NCBI RefSeq assembly: GCF_900142365.1
Contig: NZ_FRAP01000023.1
Location: forward strand, 53,814 to 117,813
Source: Pseudonocardia thermophila
GTDB lineage: Bacteria; Actinomycetota; Actinomycetes; Mycobacteriales; Pseudonocardiaceae
Reading direction: 5' to 3'
DNA: 64,000 bases
Each line of letters opens with the position of its first letter. The first letter of the stretch is position 1. Position numbers and translations under genes: made by a program. The notes under the pieces are model-generated. The model was not told where the DNA came from. It made no database searches and saw only the letters and a list, made by a program, of their open reading frames with translations. Below, piece after piece: positions 1-8,138 of the stretch.

Positions 1-734
1 GGGTCCGCAACCCGACCGCGATCGTCTTCGGGGTCACGTTCCCGGTGATGTTCGTGCTGCTGTTCGGCTACGTGTTCGGCAGCGCGATCTCGGTGCCCGG
101 AGGCGGCGACTACCGGGAGTTCCTCATGCCGGGCATGTTCGCCCAGGCGATGATCAGCGGCGCGGCCTCCACCGTCGCGATCGTGTCGACCGACCGGGCC
201 CGCGGGGTCACCGACCGGTTCCGCTCGATGCCCGTCTCCCGGGGCGCCGCGCTGGTCGGGCGCAGCATCGCCGACCTGTGCAACTCGGCGCTGGAGCTGA
301 CGGTGCTCGTCGTCTGCGGGCTGCTCGTCGGGTGGGTCACCCGCACCGGCCCGTTGGCGGTGCTGGCCGGGATCGGTGTGCTGTTCCTGATGCGGTTCGC
401 GATGATCTGGGTCGGCATCTTCCTCGGGCTGATCGTGAGCCCGGAGGCGGCCGGGATGGCGTGGGCGCCGATCTTCCCGCTGTCGATGGTGGCCAACACG
501 TTCGTCTCGCCGGAGCAGATGCCCGCCTGGCTGGGCACGATCGCCGAGTGGAACCCGGTGTCGGCGACCGCCGGTGCCGCCCGGATCCTGTTCGGCAACG
601 CGGGCGCGGTCACCGCCGGGACCGCGAGCTGGCCGGCGCAGAACGCGCTGGTCCTCGCCGTCCTGTGGCCACTGCTGATCGTGGCGGTCTTCCTGCCGCT
701 GGCAGTGCGCCGCTACGCCCGCGCGGCGCGTTAG
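1..734 (+). CDS. ABC-2 type transporter permease (5' end outside window)
   Basis: The reading frame is open from base 3, so the start lies upstream of the window; about 243 residues are visible. The first visible residues (RNPTAIVFGVTFPVMFVLLF) match the stretch after the first helix in DrrB-type ABC-2 permeases, and a conserved central segment (FLMPGMFAQAM, then STDRARGVTDRFRSMPVSR) follows, with several hydrophobic helices. Such proteins form the membrane channel of ATP-driven exporters for drugs or lipids. The partner ATPase would be expected just upstream. The substrate cannot be told. Confidence 0.85.
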   Translation, partial: VRNPTAIVFGVTFPVMFVLLFGYVFGSAISVPGGGDYREFLMPGMFAQAMISGAASTVAIVSTDRARGVTDRFRSMPVSRGAALVGRSIADLCNSALELTVLVVCGLLVGWVTRTGPLAVLAGIGVLFLMRFAMIWVGIFLGLIVSPEAAGMAWAPIFPLSMVANTFVSPEQMPAWLGTIAEWNPVSATAGAARILFGNAGAVTAGTASWPAQNALVLAVLWPLLIVAVFLPLAVRRYARAAR

Positions 735-742
735 AACGGGTG

Positions 743-1576
743 TCAGAACAGGATCGTCGCGAAGCTGCCGACCTGAGTGAACCCGATCTTGCGGTACACG
801 GCGCGGGCGGTGTGGTTGAAGCTGTTGACGTAGAGGCTCGCGATCCGCCCGAGCGCGGCGAGCCGGTCGGCGACCGCGGCCGTGCCCGCCACGCCCAGCC
901 CGCGGCCGCGGTAGGCCGGGTGCACCCACACGCCTTGGATCTGCCCGACCCGGGCGGACAAGGCACCGATCTCGGCCTTGAACACCACCTGGCCGTGTTC
1001 GAACCGGGCGAACGCCCGCCCCGACGCCACCAGCTCGGCGACCCGTGCGCGGTAGCCGGCCCCGCCGTCGCCCGCGCACGGGTCGATGCCCACCTCCTCG
1101 GTGAACATCGCGATCGCGGCGGGCAGGTAGGCGTCGAGCTCCTCGGGCCGCACCTCGCGCACGAGCGGATCGGGGGTCACCGCGGGCGGCCCGGCCAACA
1201 CCATCAGCGGCTGGTCGTCGCGGATCTCGCGGGCAGGTGCCCAGTACGCCGCCAGCTCCTCCCACAGCGGCAGCACCAGCTCCTGCCGGCCCACCACCGA
1301 CGAGCAGGTCCGGCCGTGCCGGCGGGCGCGATCGGCGAACAGCCGCATGACGTGGCGGTCGCCGCGCAGCGGGACCAGGTTCGCCCCGGAGAAGCACAAC
1401 CCGTCGAAGCGGGAACCGACCCCCCACAGCTCGCCGCCCAGACGCCAGGGATCCAGACCGGCCACCTCGACGCGCGCCGCGACCATGCAGGTGGCCACCG
1501 GATCGTCGTCCAGGACCGCGCGGACCCCTACTCGGTCGCGATCATCGAGGAGCCGCGCACCGGCGACACGTAGCAC
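743..1576 (-). CDS. GNAT family N-acetyltransferase with DUF4081-like N-terminal domain
   Basis: About 277 residues. The C-terminal half is a GNAT fold with an acetyl-CoA binding loop (HPAYRGRGLGVAGTAA) and the typical YVNSFNHTARAVYRKIGF ending. The N-terminal half resembles the DUF4081 domain found before actinobacterial GNATs. I chose GTG 1576 because the family starts just before LRVAGARLL; a purine-rich AGGAGG abuts it, which is unusually close. An upstream in-frame GTG at 1684 would add 36 low-complexity residues. It sits directly after ispG, as Rv2867c follows gcpE in M. tuberculosis. The substrate is unknown. Confidence 0.8.
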   Translation of the reverse strand: MLRVAGARLLDDRDRVGVRAVLDDDPVATCMVAARVEVAGLDPWRLGGELWGVGSRFDGLCFSGANLVPLRGDRHVMRLFADRARRHGRTCSSVVGRQELVLPLWEELAAYWAPAREIRDDQPLMVLAGPPAVTPDPLVREVRPEELDAYLPAAIAMFTEEVGIDPCAGDGGAGYRARVAELVASGRAFARFEHGQVVFKAEIGALSARVGQIQGVWVHPAYRGRGLGVAGTAAVADRLAALGRIASLYVNSFNHTARAVYRKIGFTQVGSFATILF

Positions 1577-1688
1577 CCTCCTACGGTGCCACAACGACCG
1601 CCGAGGCGGTACGACGGGATCGCCGGACGGTACCGACCGGCCGGGTGCGGGTTCGGGCGAGGCGGGGGCCGGGGGCTTCAGCACCGGT

Positions 1689-2831
1689 TCACCCGACGGT
1701 GACCTGAGGAGTGCCCTCTCCCCCGACCGAGCCGGCGATCTTCATGGCCTCCTCGATGAGGGTCTCCACGATGGCGTGCTCCGGGACGGTCTTGATGACC
1801 TCGCCCCGGACGAAGATCTGGCCCTTGCCGTTGCCGGAGGCGACGCCCAGATCGGCCTCGCGCGCCTCGCCGGGACCGTTCACCACGCAGCCCATGACGG
1901 CGACGCGCAGCGGCACCTCCAGGCCGGTGAGCCCCGCGGTGACCTCATCGGCGAGCTTGTAGACGTCGACCTGGGCGCGGCCGCAGGACGGGCAGGAGAC
2001 GATCTCCAGCTTGCGCGGGCGCAGGTTCAGCGACTGCAGGATCTGCGAGCCGACCCGGATCTCCTCGACCGGCGGAGCCGACAGCGAGACCCGGATGGTG
2101 TCGCCGATGCCCTGGCGCAGCAGCGCCCCGAACGCGACCGCGGACTTGATGGTGCCCTGGAACGCCGGACCGGCCTCGGTGACACCGAGGTGCAGCGGGT
2201 AGTCGCACTGCTCGGCGAGGAGCTCGTAGGCCCGGATCATGACGACCGGGTCGTGGTGCTTGACCGAGATCTTGATGTCGTGGAAATCGTGCTCGGCGAA
2301 CAGGCTGGCCTCCCACAGCGCCGACTCGGCCAGCGCCTCCGGGGTGGCCTTGCCGTACTTGGCCAGCAGGCGCTTGTCCAGCGAGCCCGCGTTGACGCCG
2401 ATGCGGATCGGGGTGCCGTGGTCCTTGGCCGCGGCCGCGATCTGCTTGACCTGGTCGTCGAACTTGCGGATGTTGCCCGGGTTCACCCGCACACCGGCGC
2501 AGCCGGCCTCGATGGCGGCGAACACGTACTTGGGCTGGAAGTGGATGTCGGCGATGACCGGGATCTGCGACTTCGCCGCGATCGCCGGCAGCGCGTCGGC
2601 GTCGTCCTGGCTCGGGCACGCCACACGCACGATGTCGCAGCCCGCCGCGGTCAGCTCGGCGATCTGCTGCAGCGTCGCGTTGACGTCGGCGGTGACCGTG
2701 GTGGTCATCGACTGCACCGAGATGGGGTGCTCGGAGCCGACCCCGACGGACCCGACCTGCAGCTGGCGGGTGGGCCGGCGCGGGGCCAGTGCCGGCGCGG
2801 GCGGGGTGGGCATGCCCAGGGAGACGCTCAC
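1689..2831 (-). CDS. ispG: 4-hydroxy-3-methylbut-2-en-1-yl diphosphate synthase (GcpE/IspG)
   Basis: A 380-residue cytoplasmic iron-sulfur enzyme that converts methylerythritol cyclodiphosphate to HMBPP, the penultimate step of the MEP isoprenoid pathway. The N-terminal TIM barrel carries VQSMTTT and RVNPGNI. The C-terminal [4Fe-4S] domain shows CPSCGR (Cys280, Cys283) and GCVVNGPGE (Cys315, Glu322), the expected three cysteines and glutamate. Its length is normal for the short bacterial form. It follows rseP after 58 bp in the dxr-rseP-ispG order typical of actinobacteria, so two MEP genes are probably co-transcribed around the protease. Confidence 0.97.
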   Translation of the reverse strand: MSVSLGMPTPPAPALAPRRPTRQLQVGSVGVGSEHPISVQSMTTTVTADVNATLQQIAELTAAGCDIVRVACPSQDDADALPAIAAKSQIPVIADIHFQPKYVFAAIEAGCAGVRVNPGNIRKFDDQVKQIAAAAKDHGTPIRIGVNAGSLDKRLLAKYGKATPEALAESALWEASLFAEHDFHDIKISVKHHDPVVMIRAYELLAEQCDYPLHLGVTEAGPAFQGTIKSAVAFGALLRQGIGDTIRVSLSAPPVEEIRVGSQILQSLNLRPRKLEIVSCPSCGRAQVDVYKLADEVTAGLTGLEVPLRVAVMGCVVNGPGEAREADLGVASGNGKGQIFVRGEVIKTVPEHAIVETLIEEAMKIAGSVGGEGTPQVTVG

Positions 2832-2889
2832 GGGGCCCAGTATCCCCCTGCCCCGGCGCGGACGTCGCCGAGCGTGCCCGGGAGCACTG

Positions 2890-4188
2890 CTACTGCTGGA
2901 CGAGCGTGACCGGGTTGATGATGTCGGCCACGAACAGCAGCCCGCTCCACGCCACGAAGATCAGCGCCACCACGTACGAGACGGGCATCAGCTTGGCCAC
3001 GTCGACCGGGCCGGGATCGGGCTTGCCGCGCAGCTTCGCGATCCGCCGCCGGGCGGCCTCCCACAGCGCCGGGAAGATCTGGCCGCCGTCCAGCGGCGGG
3101 ATCGGCAGCAGGTTGAACAGGAACAGCGAGATGTTCACCAGCGCCAGCAGCCGCAGGAAGATCGAGATCTCGGCCTTGACGGGCAGGTCCATGTCGAGGA
3201 TCTCCCCGCCCAGCCGGGACGCGCCGACCACACCGACCGGGCCCTCGCGGTCGCGCTCCTCGCCGAGGAACACCGCGCCGAACAGGCCGGGCACCCGCTG
3301 CGGCAGCCCCACGATCGCCTCGCCGGTGCGGGCGAGGACCCCGCCGATCTCGTCGACGACCGCGCCGAAGCTCTGCGGCTCGTAGAACGTCACCGGGGAC
3401 AGACCGAGGAAGCTGCCCTCGACGATCTTCTCCGGGTCGTCCAGGTCGGGCAGCTCGGTGGTGATGAGCGTGGGCCGCAGCTCGATCTGCCGCCCGTCGC
3501 GCTCGACGACGACCGACACCTCACCGCTGGCCGTGCGGATGTCCCGCTGCAGCTGCGACCACTCGTCCGGCGCGTAGGTGCGGCCCTGGAAGGCCACGAT
3601 CCGGTCGCCCGCCTGGAACCCGGCGGCCGCCGCCGGGGTGAGCGGGGCGTCAGGCGGGCACTCCGACGTGGTCGCCGTCGCCGGCACGACGCACTTGGAG
3701 ACCGCGCTGACCGTGGTGCTGGTGCCGGTCGGCAGCCCGATCACCATCAGCGAGAACGTGAAGATCGCGACGGCCAGCACAAGGTTCATGAACGGGCCGG
3801 CGAACATCACGACCACCCGCTTCCACGGCGCCCGCGTCCAGAACTGCCGGTCGGCATCCTCCGGACGGACCTCGGCCGCCGACTGGCTGCGCACGTCGTC
3901 GATCAGGCTCTGGAACGGGCCGGTGCGCTTGGTCCGCCCGAGCACGCCCTCGCCCTTCGCGGGCGGGATCATCCCGATCATGCGGATGTAGCCGCCGAGC
4001 GGGACGAGCTTGATGCCGTACTCCGTCTCGCCGCGGCGGACCGACCAGATCGTGCGCCCGAACCCGACGAAGAACTCCGGCACCTTGATGCCGAACTTCT
4101 TCGCGGCCACGAGGTGGCCCAGCTCGTGCCAGGCGACCGAGAGGAGGATGCCCACGAAGAACAGGACGATCCCGAGCACGGTCATCAT
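2890..4188 (-). CDS. rseP: Site-2 (M50) intramembrane metalloprotease RseP/Rip1
   Basis: 432 residues. The zinc motif HELGH is at residues 21-25 in the first helix, a PDZ-like region lies in the middle, and the second metal-binding motif LDGG (Asp367) is in a C-terminal helix, so the active site looks complete. The family cleaves anti-sigma factors and other membrane proteins inside the bilayer. The ATG at 4188 overlaps the dxr stop (ATGA), which indicates translational coupling; a second ATG follows immediately at 4185. The neighbour order dxr-rseP-ispG matches M. tuberculosis Rv2870c-Rv2868c. Confidence 0.95.
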   Translation of the reverse strand: MMTVLGIVLFFVGILLSVAWHELGHLVAAKKFGIKVPEFFVGFGRTIWSVRRGETEYGIKLVPLGGYIRMIGMIPPAKGEGVLGRTKRTGPFQSLIDDVRSQSAAEVRPEDADRQFWTRAPWKRVVVMFAGPFMNLVLAVAIFTFSLMVIGLPTGTSTTVSAVSKCVVPATATTSECPPDAPLTPAAAAGFQAGDRIVAFQGRTYAPDEWSQLQRDIRTASGEVSVVVERDGRQIELRPTLITTELPDLDDPEKIVEGSFLGLSPVTFYEPQSFGAVVDEIGGVLARTGEAIVGLPQRVPGLFGAVFLGEERDREGPVGVVGASRLGGEILDMDLPVKAEISIFLRLLALVNISLFLFNLLPIPPLDGGQIFPALWEAARRRIAKLRGKPDPGPVDVAKLMPVSYVVALIFVAWSGLLFVADIINPVTLVQQ

Positions 4189-5375
4189 GAGGTCACTCCA
4201 GCTCCGGCCAGCTCGCGGGCGCGCGCACGGGCCCAGTCCTCGGCGGCCGCCACGTCGTCCACGGTAGCGGGATCGCCCCGCCAGCCGTCCGCGGCACCGA
4301 TGACGCGCTCGACGACGTCGGTGATGTCGGTGAACCGGATCCGCCCGGCGACGAACGCGGCCACCGCCTCCTCGTTGGCGGCGTTGAACACCGCCGGCAC
4401 GCACCCGCCCGCGGTCCCGGCCGCCCGGGCCAGCCGCACGCCGGCGAACGTCTCCTCGTCGAGCGGTTCGAACGTCCAGCTCTGCGCGGTGTCCCAGGAG
4501 CACGCGGCGGCGGCCCCGGCGATGCGGTCCGGCCAGCCCAGCGCCAGCGAGATCGGCAGCACCATGTCCGGCGGGCTGGCCTGCGCGAGCGTGGAGCCGT
4601 CGGTGAAGGTGACCATGGAGTGCACGATCGACTGCGGGTGCACCACCACGTCGATCCGGTCGTAGGGCACGCCGAAGAGCAGATGGGCCTCGATGACCTC
4701 CAGGCCCTTGTTGACCAGCGTGGCCGAGTTGATCGTGATGACCGGGCCCATGTCCCAGGTCGGATGGGCCAGCGCCGCCTCCACGGTGACGTCGGCCAGC
4801 TCGGCGCGGGTGCGGCCGCGGAACGGTCCGCCCGACGCCGTGACGACCAGCCGCGCCACCTCGCTCGCCCGCCCGCCGCGCAGGCACTGCGCCAGCGCCG
4901 AGTGCTCGGAGTCGACCGGCACGATCTGGCCGGGCGCGGCCGCGGCGAGCACCAGCGGTCCGCCCGCGACCAGCGACTCCTTGTTGGCCAGCGCGAGCCG
5001 CGCCCCCGCCTGCAGCGCGGCCAGGGTGGGCCGCAGCCCGACCGACCCGGTGATGCCGTTCAGCACGATGTCCACACCCGGTGCGCCGGCGAGCTCGGCG
5101 GCCGCGTCCGGCCCGGCGAGGACCTCCACCCCCGGCAACGCCTCGCGGACGGCGGCAGCGGCGTCGGCGCGGGCCACCGCCACGCGTGGCACCCGGTGGG
5201 CGCGGGCCTGCTCGACCAGCAGCCCGACGTCACCTCCCCCGGCGGCCAGGCCGGCGACCCGGTAGGCGTCCGGGTGCCGGGCGATCAGGTCCAGCGCCTG
5301 CGTGCCGATCGAGCCGGTCGAGCCGAGCACGGTGACGGTGCGCTGGTCTGCGGGGGCGGGCGGTGTCTCGGGCAT
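4185..5375 (-). CDS. dxr: 1-deoxy-D-xylulose 5-phosphate reductoisomerase
   Basis: 396 residues, normal for Dxr. It catalyses NADPH-dependent rearrangement and reduction of DXP to MEP, the committed step of the MEP pathway. The NADPH-binding GSTGSIG is at residues 18-24, ALANKESLV marks the cofactor region, and VDSEHSA plus the SGGPFRG flexible loop form the metal and substrate site. It is the first gene of the minus-strand dxr-rseP-ispG run and is divergent from the small DUF2631 gene, with about 85 bp between the starts for both promoters. Confidence 0.97.
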   Translation of the reverse strand: MPETPPAPADQRTVTVLGSTGSIGTQALDLIARHPDAYRVAGLAAGGGDVGLLVEQARAHRVPRVAVARADAAAAVREALPGVEVLAGPDAAAELAGAPGVDIVLNGITGSVGLRPTLAALQAGARLALANKESLVAGGPLVLAAAAPGQIVPVDSEHSALAQCLRGGRASEVARLVVTASGGPFRGRTRAELADVTVEAALAHPTWDMGPVITINSATLVNKGLEVIEAHLLFGVPYDRIDVVVHPQSIVHSMVTFTDGSTLAQASPPDMVLPISLALGWPDRIAGAAAACSWDTAQSWTFEPLDEETFAGVRLARAAGTAGGCVPAVFNAANEEAVAAFVAGRIRFTDITDVVERVIGAADGWRGDPATVDDVAAAEDWARARARELAGAGVTS

Positions 5376-5460
5376 CGCCTCACATCATCCTCGCCCCCTC
5401 GTTGTGCGAGGATGAGGCTGCAGTTCAGCGTGCTCAGGAGCGTTGATCAGGAGGATGGCA

Positions 5461-5718
5461 GTGGCGAGCAGCTCCCGCGAAGTGGCCAGGCGCCCCGAGG
5501 AGGACGTTCCCGACCCGGACAGCAAGTGGGGCTGGAACGGCTCGTTCCCGAACGGCGGGCTGGCCGCGGGCATCTTCTGCATCATCGCGCTGCTCGCGAT
5601 GACCATCGGCAACCACACCGGCCGCATCGAGGACCTCTACCTCGTCGGCACCGCCGCGATCCTGGCCGTCGGGGTGCTGATCTCGATCCGCAACCGCCGC
5701 AACGCCTGGCGGCGCTGA
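5461..5718 (+). CDS. DUF2631 small membrane protein
   Basis: An 85-residue protein with a charged N-terminus, a KWGWNG motif and two hydrophobic segments (GIFCIIALLAM and YLVGTAAILAVGVLI) separated by GNHTGRIED, the pattern of the actinobacterial DUF2631 family (Rv2876-like). GTG 5461 is preferred because AGGAGG at 5449-5454 sits 6 bases upstream; the ATG at 5455 touches that Shine-Dalgarno and is a weaker choice. The function is unknown. It is divergent from dxr. Confidence 0.8.
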   Translation: MASSSREVARRPEEDVPDPDSKWGWNGSFPNGGLAAGIFCIIALLAMTIGNHTGRIEDLYLVGTAAILAVGVLISIRNRRNAWRR

Positions 5719-5730
5719 GCCGGCGCGGTC

Positions 5731-6690
5731 ATGCCCGGGGTCGAGCTGGAGATCGACGGCCGCGTGGTGCGGATCTCCAACCCCGACCGCGTCTACTTCC
5801 CGGCCCGCGGCGAGACCAAGCTGGACCTGGCGCAGTACTACATCTCCGTCGGCGACGGGATCGTGCGCGCGCTGCGTGACCGGCCGTGCATGCTGCACCG
5901 CTTCCCCACCGGGGTGACCGGCGAGAAGGTGCACCAGAAGCGGCTGCCGCGCGGCGCCCCCGACTGGGTGCAGACGGTGCGCGTGCACTTCCCGCGCTGG
6001 AACCGCACCGCCGATGAGCTGTGCGTTCAGCACATCGCCGACGTCGTGTGGGCGGTGCAGATGTCCACGGTGGAGTTCCACCCGTGGAACTCCCGGCGCG
6101 GCCACGTCGAGCAGCCCGACGAGTGGCGCATCGACCTGGACCCGATGCCCGGGGCCACCTACGACGACGTGCGCCGGGTGGCGCACGTCGTCCACGAGGT
6201 GCTCGACGAGCTGGGCGCCGTCGGCTACCCGAAGACGTCCGGCGGCAAGGGCCTGCACGTCTACGTGCGGATCGAGCCGCGCTGGGGCTTCAAGGAGGTC
6301 CGGCGGGCCGCGCACGCGTTCGCCCGTGAGGTCGCCCGCCGCTGCAGCCTCGTCGACCTGACGTGGTGGCGCAAGGACCGCGATCCCGCGTCGGTGTTCG
6401 TCGACTACAACCAGAACGCCCGCGACCACACCATCCGCAGCGCCTACTCGGTGCGCGGGGTCCACGAGGCCGTGGTGTCCACCCCGATCCGCTGGGACGA
6501 GATCGACGACGCCGAGCCCGCCGACTTCACCATCGCCACCGTCCCGGCCCGGTTCGCCGAGCTGGGCGATCTGCACGCCGGCATCGACGACGACATCTAC
6601 GTGCTCGACGAGCTGCTGGAGTGGGCCGATCGCGACGCCCGCGACGGCACCGACGAGCCGCCCGAGCCGGACGTGCAGGACCTCGACTGA
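5731..6690 (+). CDS. LigD-type polymerase domain protein (Prim-PolC-like)
   Basis: A 319-residue stand-alone archaeo-eukaryotic primase-superfamily polymerase of the kind fused to LigD in NHEJ. It shows SNPDRVYFP near the N-terminus, the catalytic pair in RIDLDP (Asp135, Asp137), and TSGGKGLHVYV with the conserved histidine. There is no ligase or nuclease domain in the same frame. A ligC-type ligase lies 1.4 kb downstream and a Mug glycosylase between them; the same pairing (Rv3730c/Rv3731) in mycobacteria has been linked to gap filling in excision repair. Its 3' end overlaps the convergent glycosylase gene by 94 bp. Confidence 0.9.
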   Translation: MPGVELEIDGRVVRISNPDRVYFPARGETKLDLAQYYISVGDGIVRALRDRPCMLHRFPTGVTGEKVHQKRLPRGAPDWVQTVRVHFPRWNRTADELCVQHIADVVWAVQMSTVEFHPWNSRRGHVEQPDEWRIDLDPMPGATYDDVRRVAHVVHEVLDELGAVGYPKTSGGKGLHVYVRIEPRWGFKEVRRAAHAFAREVARRCSLVDLTWWRKDRDPASVFVDYNQNARDHTIRSAYSVRGVHEAVVSTPIRWDEIDDAEPADFTIATVPARFAELGDLHAGIDDDIYVLDELLEWADRDARDGTDEPPEPDVQDLD

Positions 6691-7274
6691 CCAGTCCCAC
6701 CCGGGCCGGCCTCGGCGGTGTCGCCGGCCGCCTCGCGCAGCCTGCGGAACTCCTCGACCAGGGCAGGCAGCTGCCAGTGCGCGTTGAGCCCGCTCGGGTT
6801 CGGCAGCACCCAGATCCGGGTGTCGCCCAACCGGTCGACCTGCGGCCCGACCTGGGCCTTCGGCCGGTCGAACGCCGTGCGGTAGGCACCGACGCCCGCG
6901 ACGGCGAGCCAACGGGGTTTCACCCGCGCCACCAGCTCCCGCAGCCGCGCTCCCCCGGCGCGCAGCTCGTCATCGGTGAGCTCGGCGGCGCGGGCCGTGG
7001 CGCGCGCGACGACGTTCGTGATGCCCAGCCCGAGCGCGCGCAGCTCGTCCTGCTCAGCGGGGGCGAGCAGCCGCGGGGTGAACCCGGCTCCGTGCAGGGC
7101 GGGCCAGAACCGGTTGCCCGGCCGGCCGAAGTGGTGTCCGGTGAGCGCCGTGACGAGGCCGGGGTTGATGCCGCAGAACAGCACCCGCAGCGGCGGGTCG
7201 TCCGGGCCGGGCAGCACGTCGGGCACGACGAGCGAGCGGGCAGCGGCCAGCTCAGCGGCGGTGTACCGGGGCAC
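6597..7274 (-). CDS. mug: Mug/TDG-family mismatch-specific DNA glycosylase
   Basis: 225 residues from GTG 7274. The Mug/TDG active-site loop GINPG is at residues 35-39 (catalytic Asn37), HHFGRPGNRFWPALH follows, and the second motif is NPSGLNAHW. The enzyme excises uracil or thymine opposite guanine to start base excision repair. The last 40 or so residues (rich in S, G and R) are the antisense of the Prim-Pol C-terminus and look like fortuitous read-through coding, not a conserved domain. Confidence 0.88.
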   Translation of the reverse strand: MPRYTAAELAAARSLVVPDVLPGPDDPPLRVLFCGINPGLVTALTGHHFGRPGNRFWPALHGAGFTPRLLAPAEQDELRALGLGITNVVARATARAAELTDDELRAGGARLRELVARVKPRWLAVAGVGAYRTAFDRPKAQVGPQVDRLGDTRIWVLPNPSGLNAHWQLPALVEEFRRLREAAGDTAEAGPGGTGQSRSCTSGSGGSSVPSRASRSAHSSSSSST

Positions 7275-7283
7275 CCGCCGACC

Positions 7284-7718
7284 CTACGCGGGCACCCGGT
7301 CGCCGCCCGGCGCGAGGTTGGCGGCCATACGGCGCAGCACGTCGACGGTCGTGGCGTACTCCTCGGCGCTGATGCCTTCGGTGACCCGGCGGCGCTGGGC
7401 CCCGACGAGCACGCCCAGCCGCTCACGCAGCGCGACCCCCGCCGCGGTGAGCGCGTAGCCGCCGTCGCGCGGCTCGACCCAGCCTCGATCGACCAGCTCC
7501 GCGACCGCCCGGCCCCGGTCGGCCGGATCGGGCAGGAACGGGGTCAACGCGTCGGCGGCACCGTCCGCGGCGATCGCGTTGAGCAGCTGCCACTGCCGCC
7601 GGTCGACGCCCTCGCCCCCGAGCGCGTCGGCGAAGGCCTGCTCCAGCAGGCGGTCGACCTCCTTCAGCCACCATCCGATAAACTTGTTGCCACTATGCAT
7701 GTACATGTCAATGAACAT
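7284..7718 (-). CDS. MarR-family transcriptional regulator (minus strand)
   Basis: Up to 144 residues with a winged-helix core (WWLKEVDRLLEQAFADAL, RRQWQLLNAI, then LVDRGWVEPRDGGYALTAAG), typical of MarR-like proteins. Three in-frame ATGs exist (7718, 7706, 7700). The longest form starts inside the divergent MarR gene, so the functional start may be 7700. It lies 9 bp upstream of the mug start on the same strand and may be co-transcribed with it. The effector is unknown. Confidence 0.75.
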   Translation of the reverse strand: MFIDMYMHSGNKFIGWWLKEVDRLLEQAFADALGGEGVDRRQWQLLNAIAADGAADALTPFLPDPADRGRAVAELVDRGWVEPRDGGYALTAAGVALRERLGVLVGAQRRRVTEGISAEEYATTVDVLRRMAANLAPGGDRVPA

Positions 7719-8138
7719 ACACTAGCTGCCGTCGAGGCCGCCATGGTCGCGATCCGGCGCCGGCAGAGCCGCCGCACCCTCGCCCGGGTCGCCGGCGCGG
7801 CCGACGACACCCTCCAACCCGTGCTCGACGCGGTCGAGGCGGCCGCGGAACCGATGGGCGTCGGGGAGGTCGCCGCGGCGATAGACGTGGACCAGCCGCG
7901 GGCCAGCAAGCTCGTCGCCGCGGCCGTCTCCGCGGGACTGCTGCGCCGCGAGGCCGACCAGTCCGACGGGCGGCGTACCCTGCTCGTGCTCACCGACGCC
8001 GGGCGCGAGCGGCTGGCGCACGTCCACGCGTACCGGCGGCGGGTGTTCGCGGCCGCGATGGCCGACTGGACCGACGCAGAGCGGGAGACGTTCGCCCGGC
8101 TGCTCACCCGGTTCGTGACCGCTCTCCCCCGTCCGTGA
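7695..8138 (+). CDS. MarR-family transcriptional regulator (plus strand)
   Basis: 147 residues with a clear MarR winged helix: PMGVGEVAAAIDVDQPRASKLV is the recognition region and READQSDGRRTLLVLTDAG the wing. The ATG at 7695 lies within the start region of the opposing MarR gene; a later ATG at 7743 would remove the overlap. Its stop overlaps the ligC start (GTGA at 8135-8138), so it is probably translated with ligC and may control the repair genes. Confidence 0.8.
   Translation: MHVHVNEHTLAAVEAAMVAIRRRQSRRTLARVAGAADDTLQPVLDAVEAAAEPMGVGEVAAAIDVDQPRASKLVAAAVSAGLLRREADQSDGRRTLLVLTDAGRERLAHVHAYRRRVFAAAMADWTDAERETFARLLTRFVTALPRP
7698..7718. promoter_or_regulatory. Candidate shared MarR operator in overlapping divergent starts
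   Basis: An AT-rich patch in very GC-rich DNA. It contains the perfect palindrome CATGTACATG and, beside it, an imperfect palindrome of form ATGTnnATnnACAT at 7705-7718. Both MarR start codons fall inside it, so binding here could block both genes. That it is an operator is inferred from position and symmetry. Confidence 0.45.

Noticed and set aside
2239..4665. Plus-strand open frame of about 800 codons
   Set aside because: It is the antisense of ispG and rseP, rich in R, H and D with no family motifs; long antisense frames are expected at this GC content.
7284..8138. Toxin-antitoxin pair from the two small overlapping genes
   Set aside because: Both encode MarR-like winged helices with no toxin fold, so a divergent regulator pair is the simpler reading.
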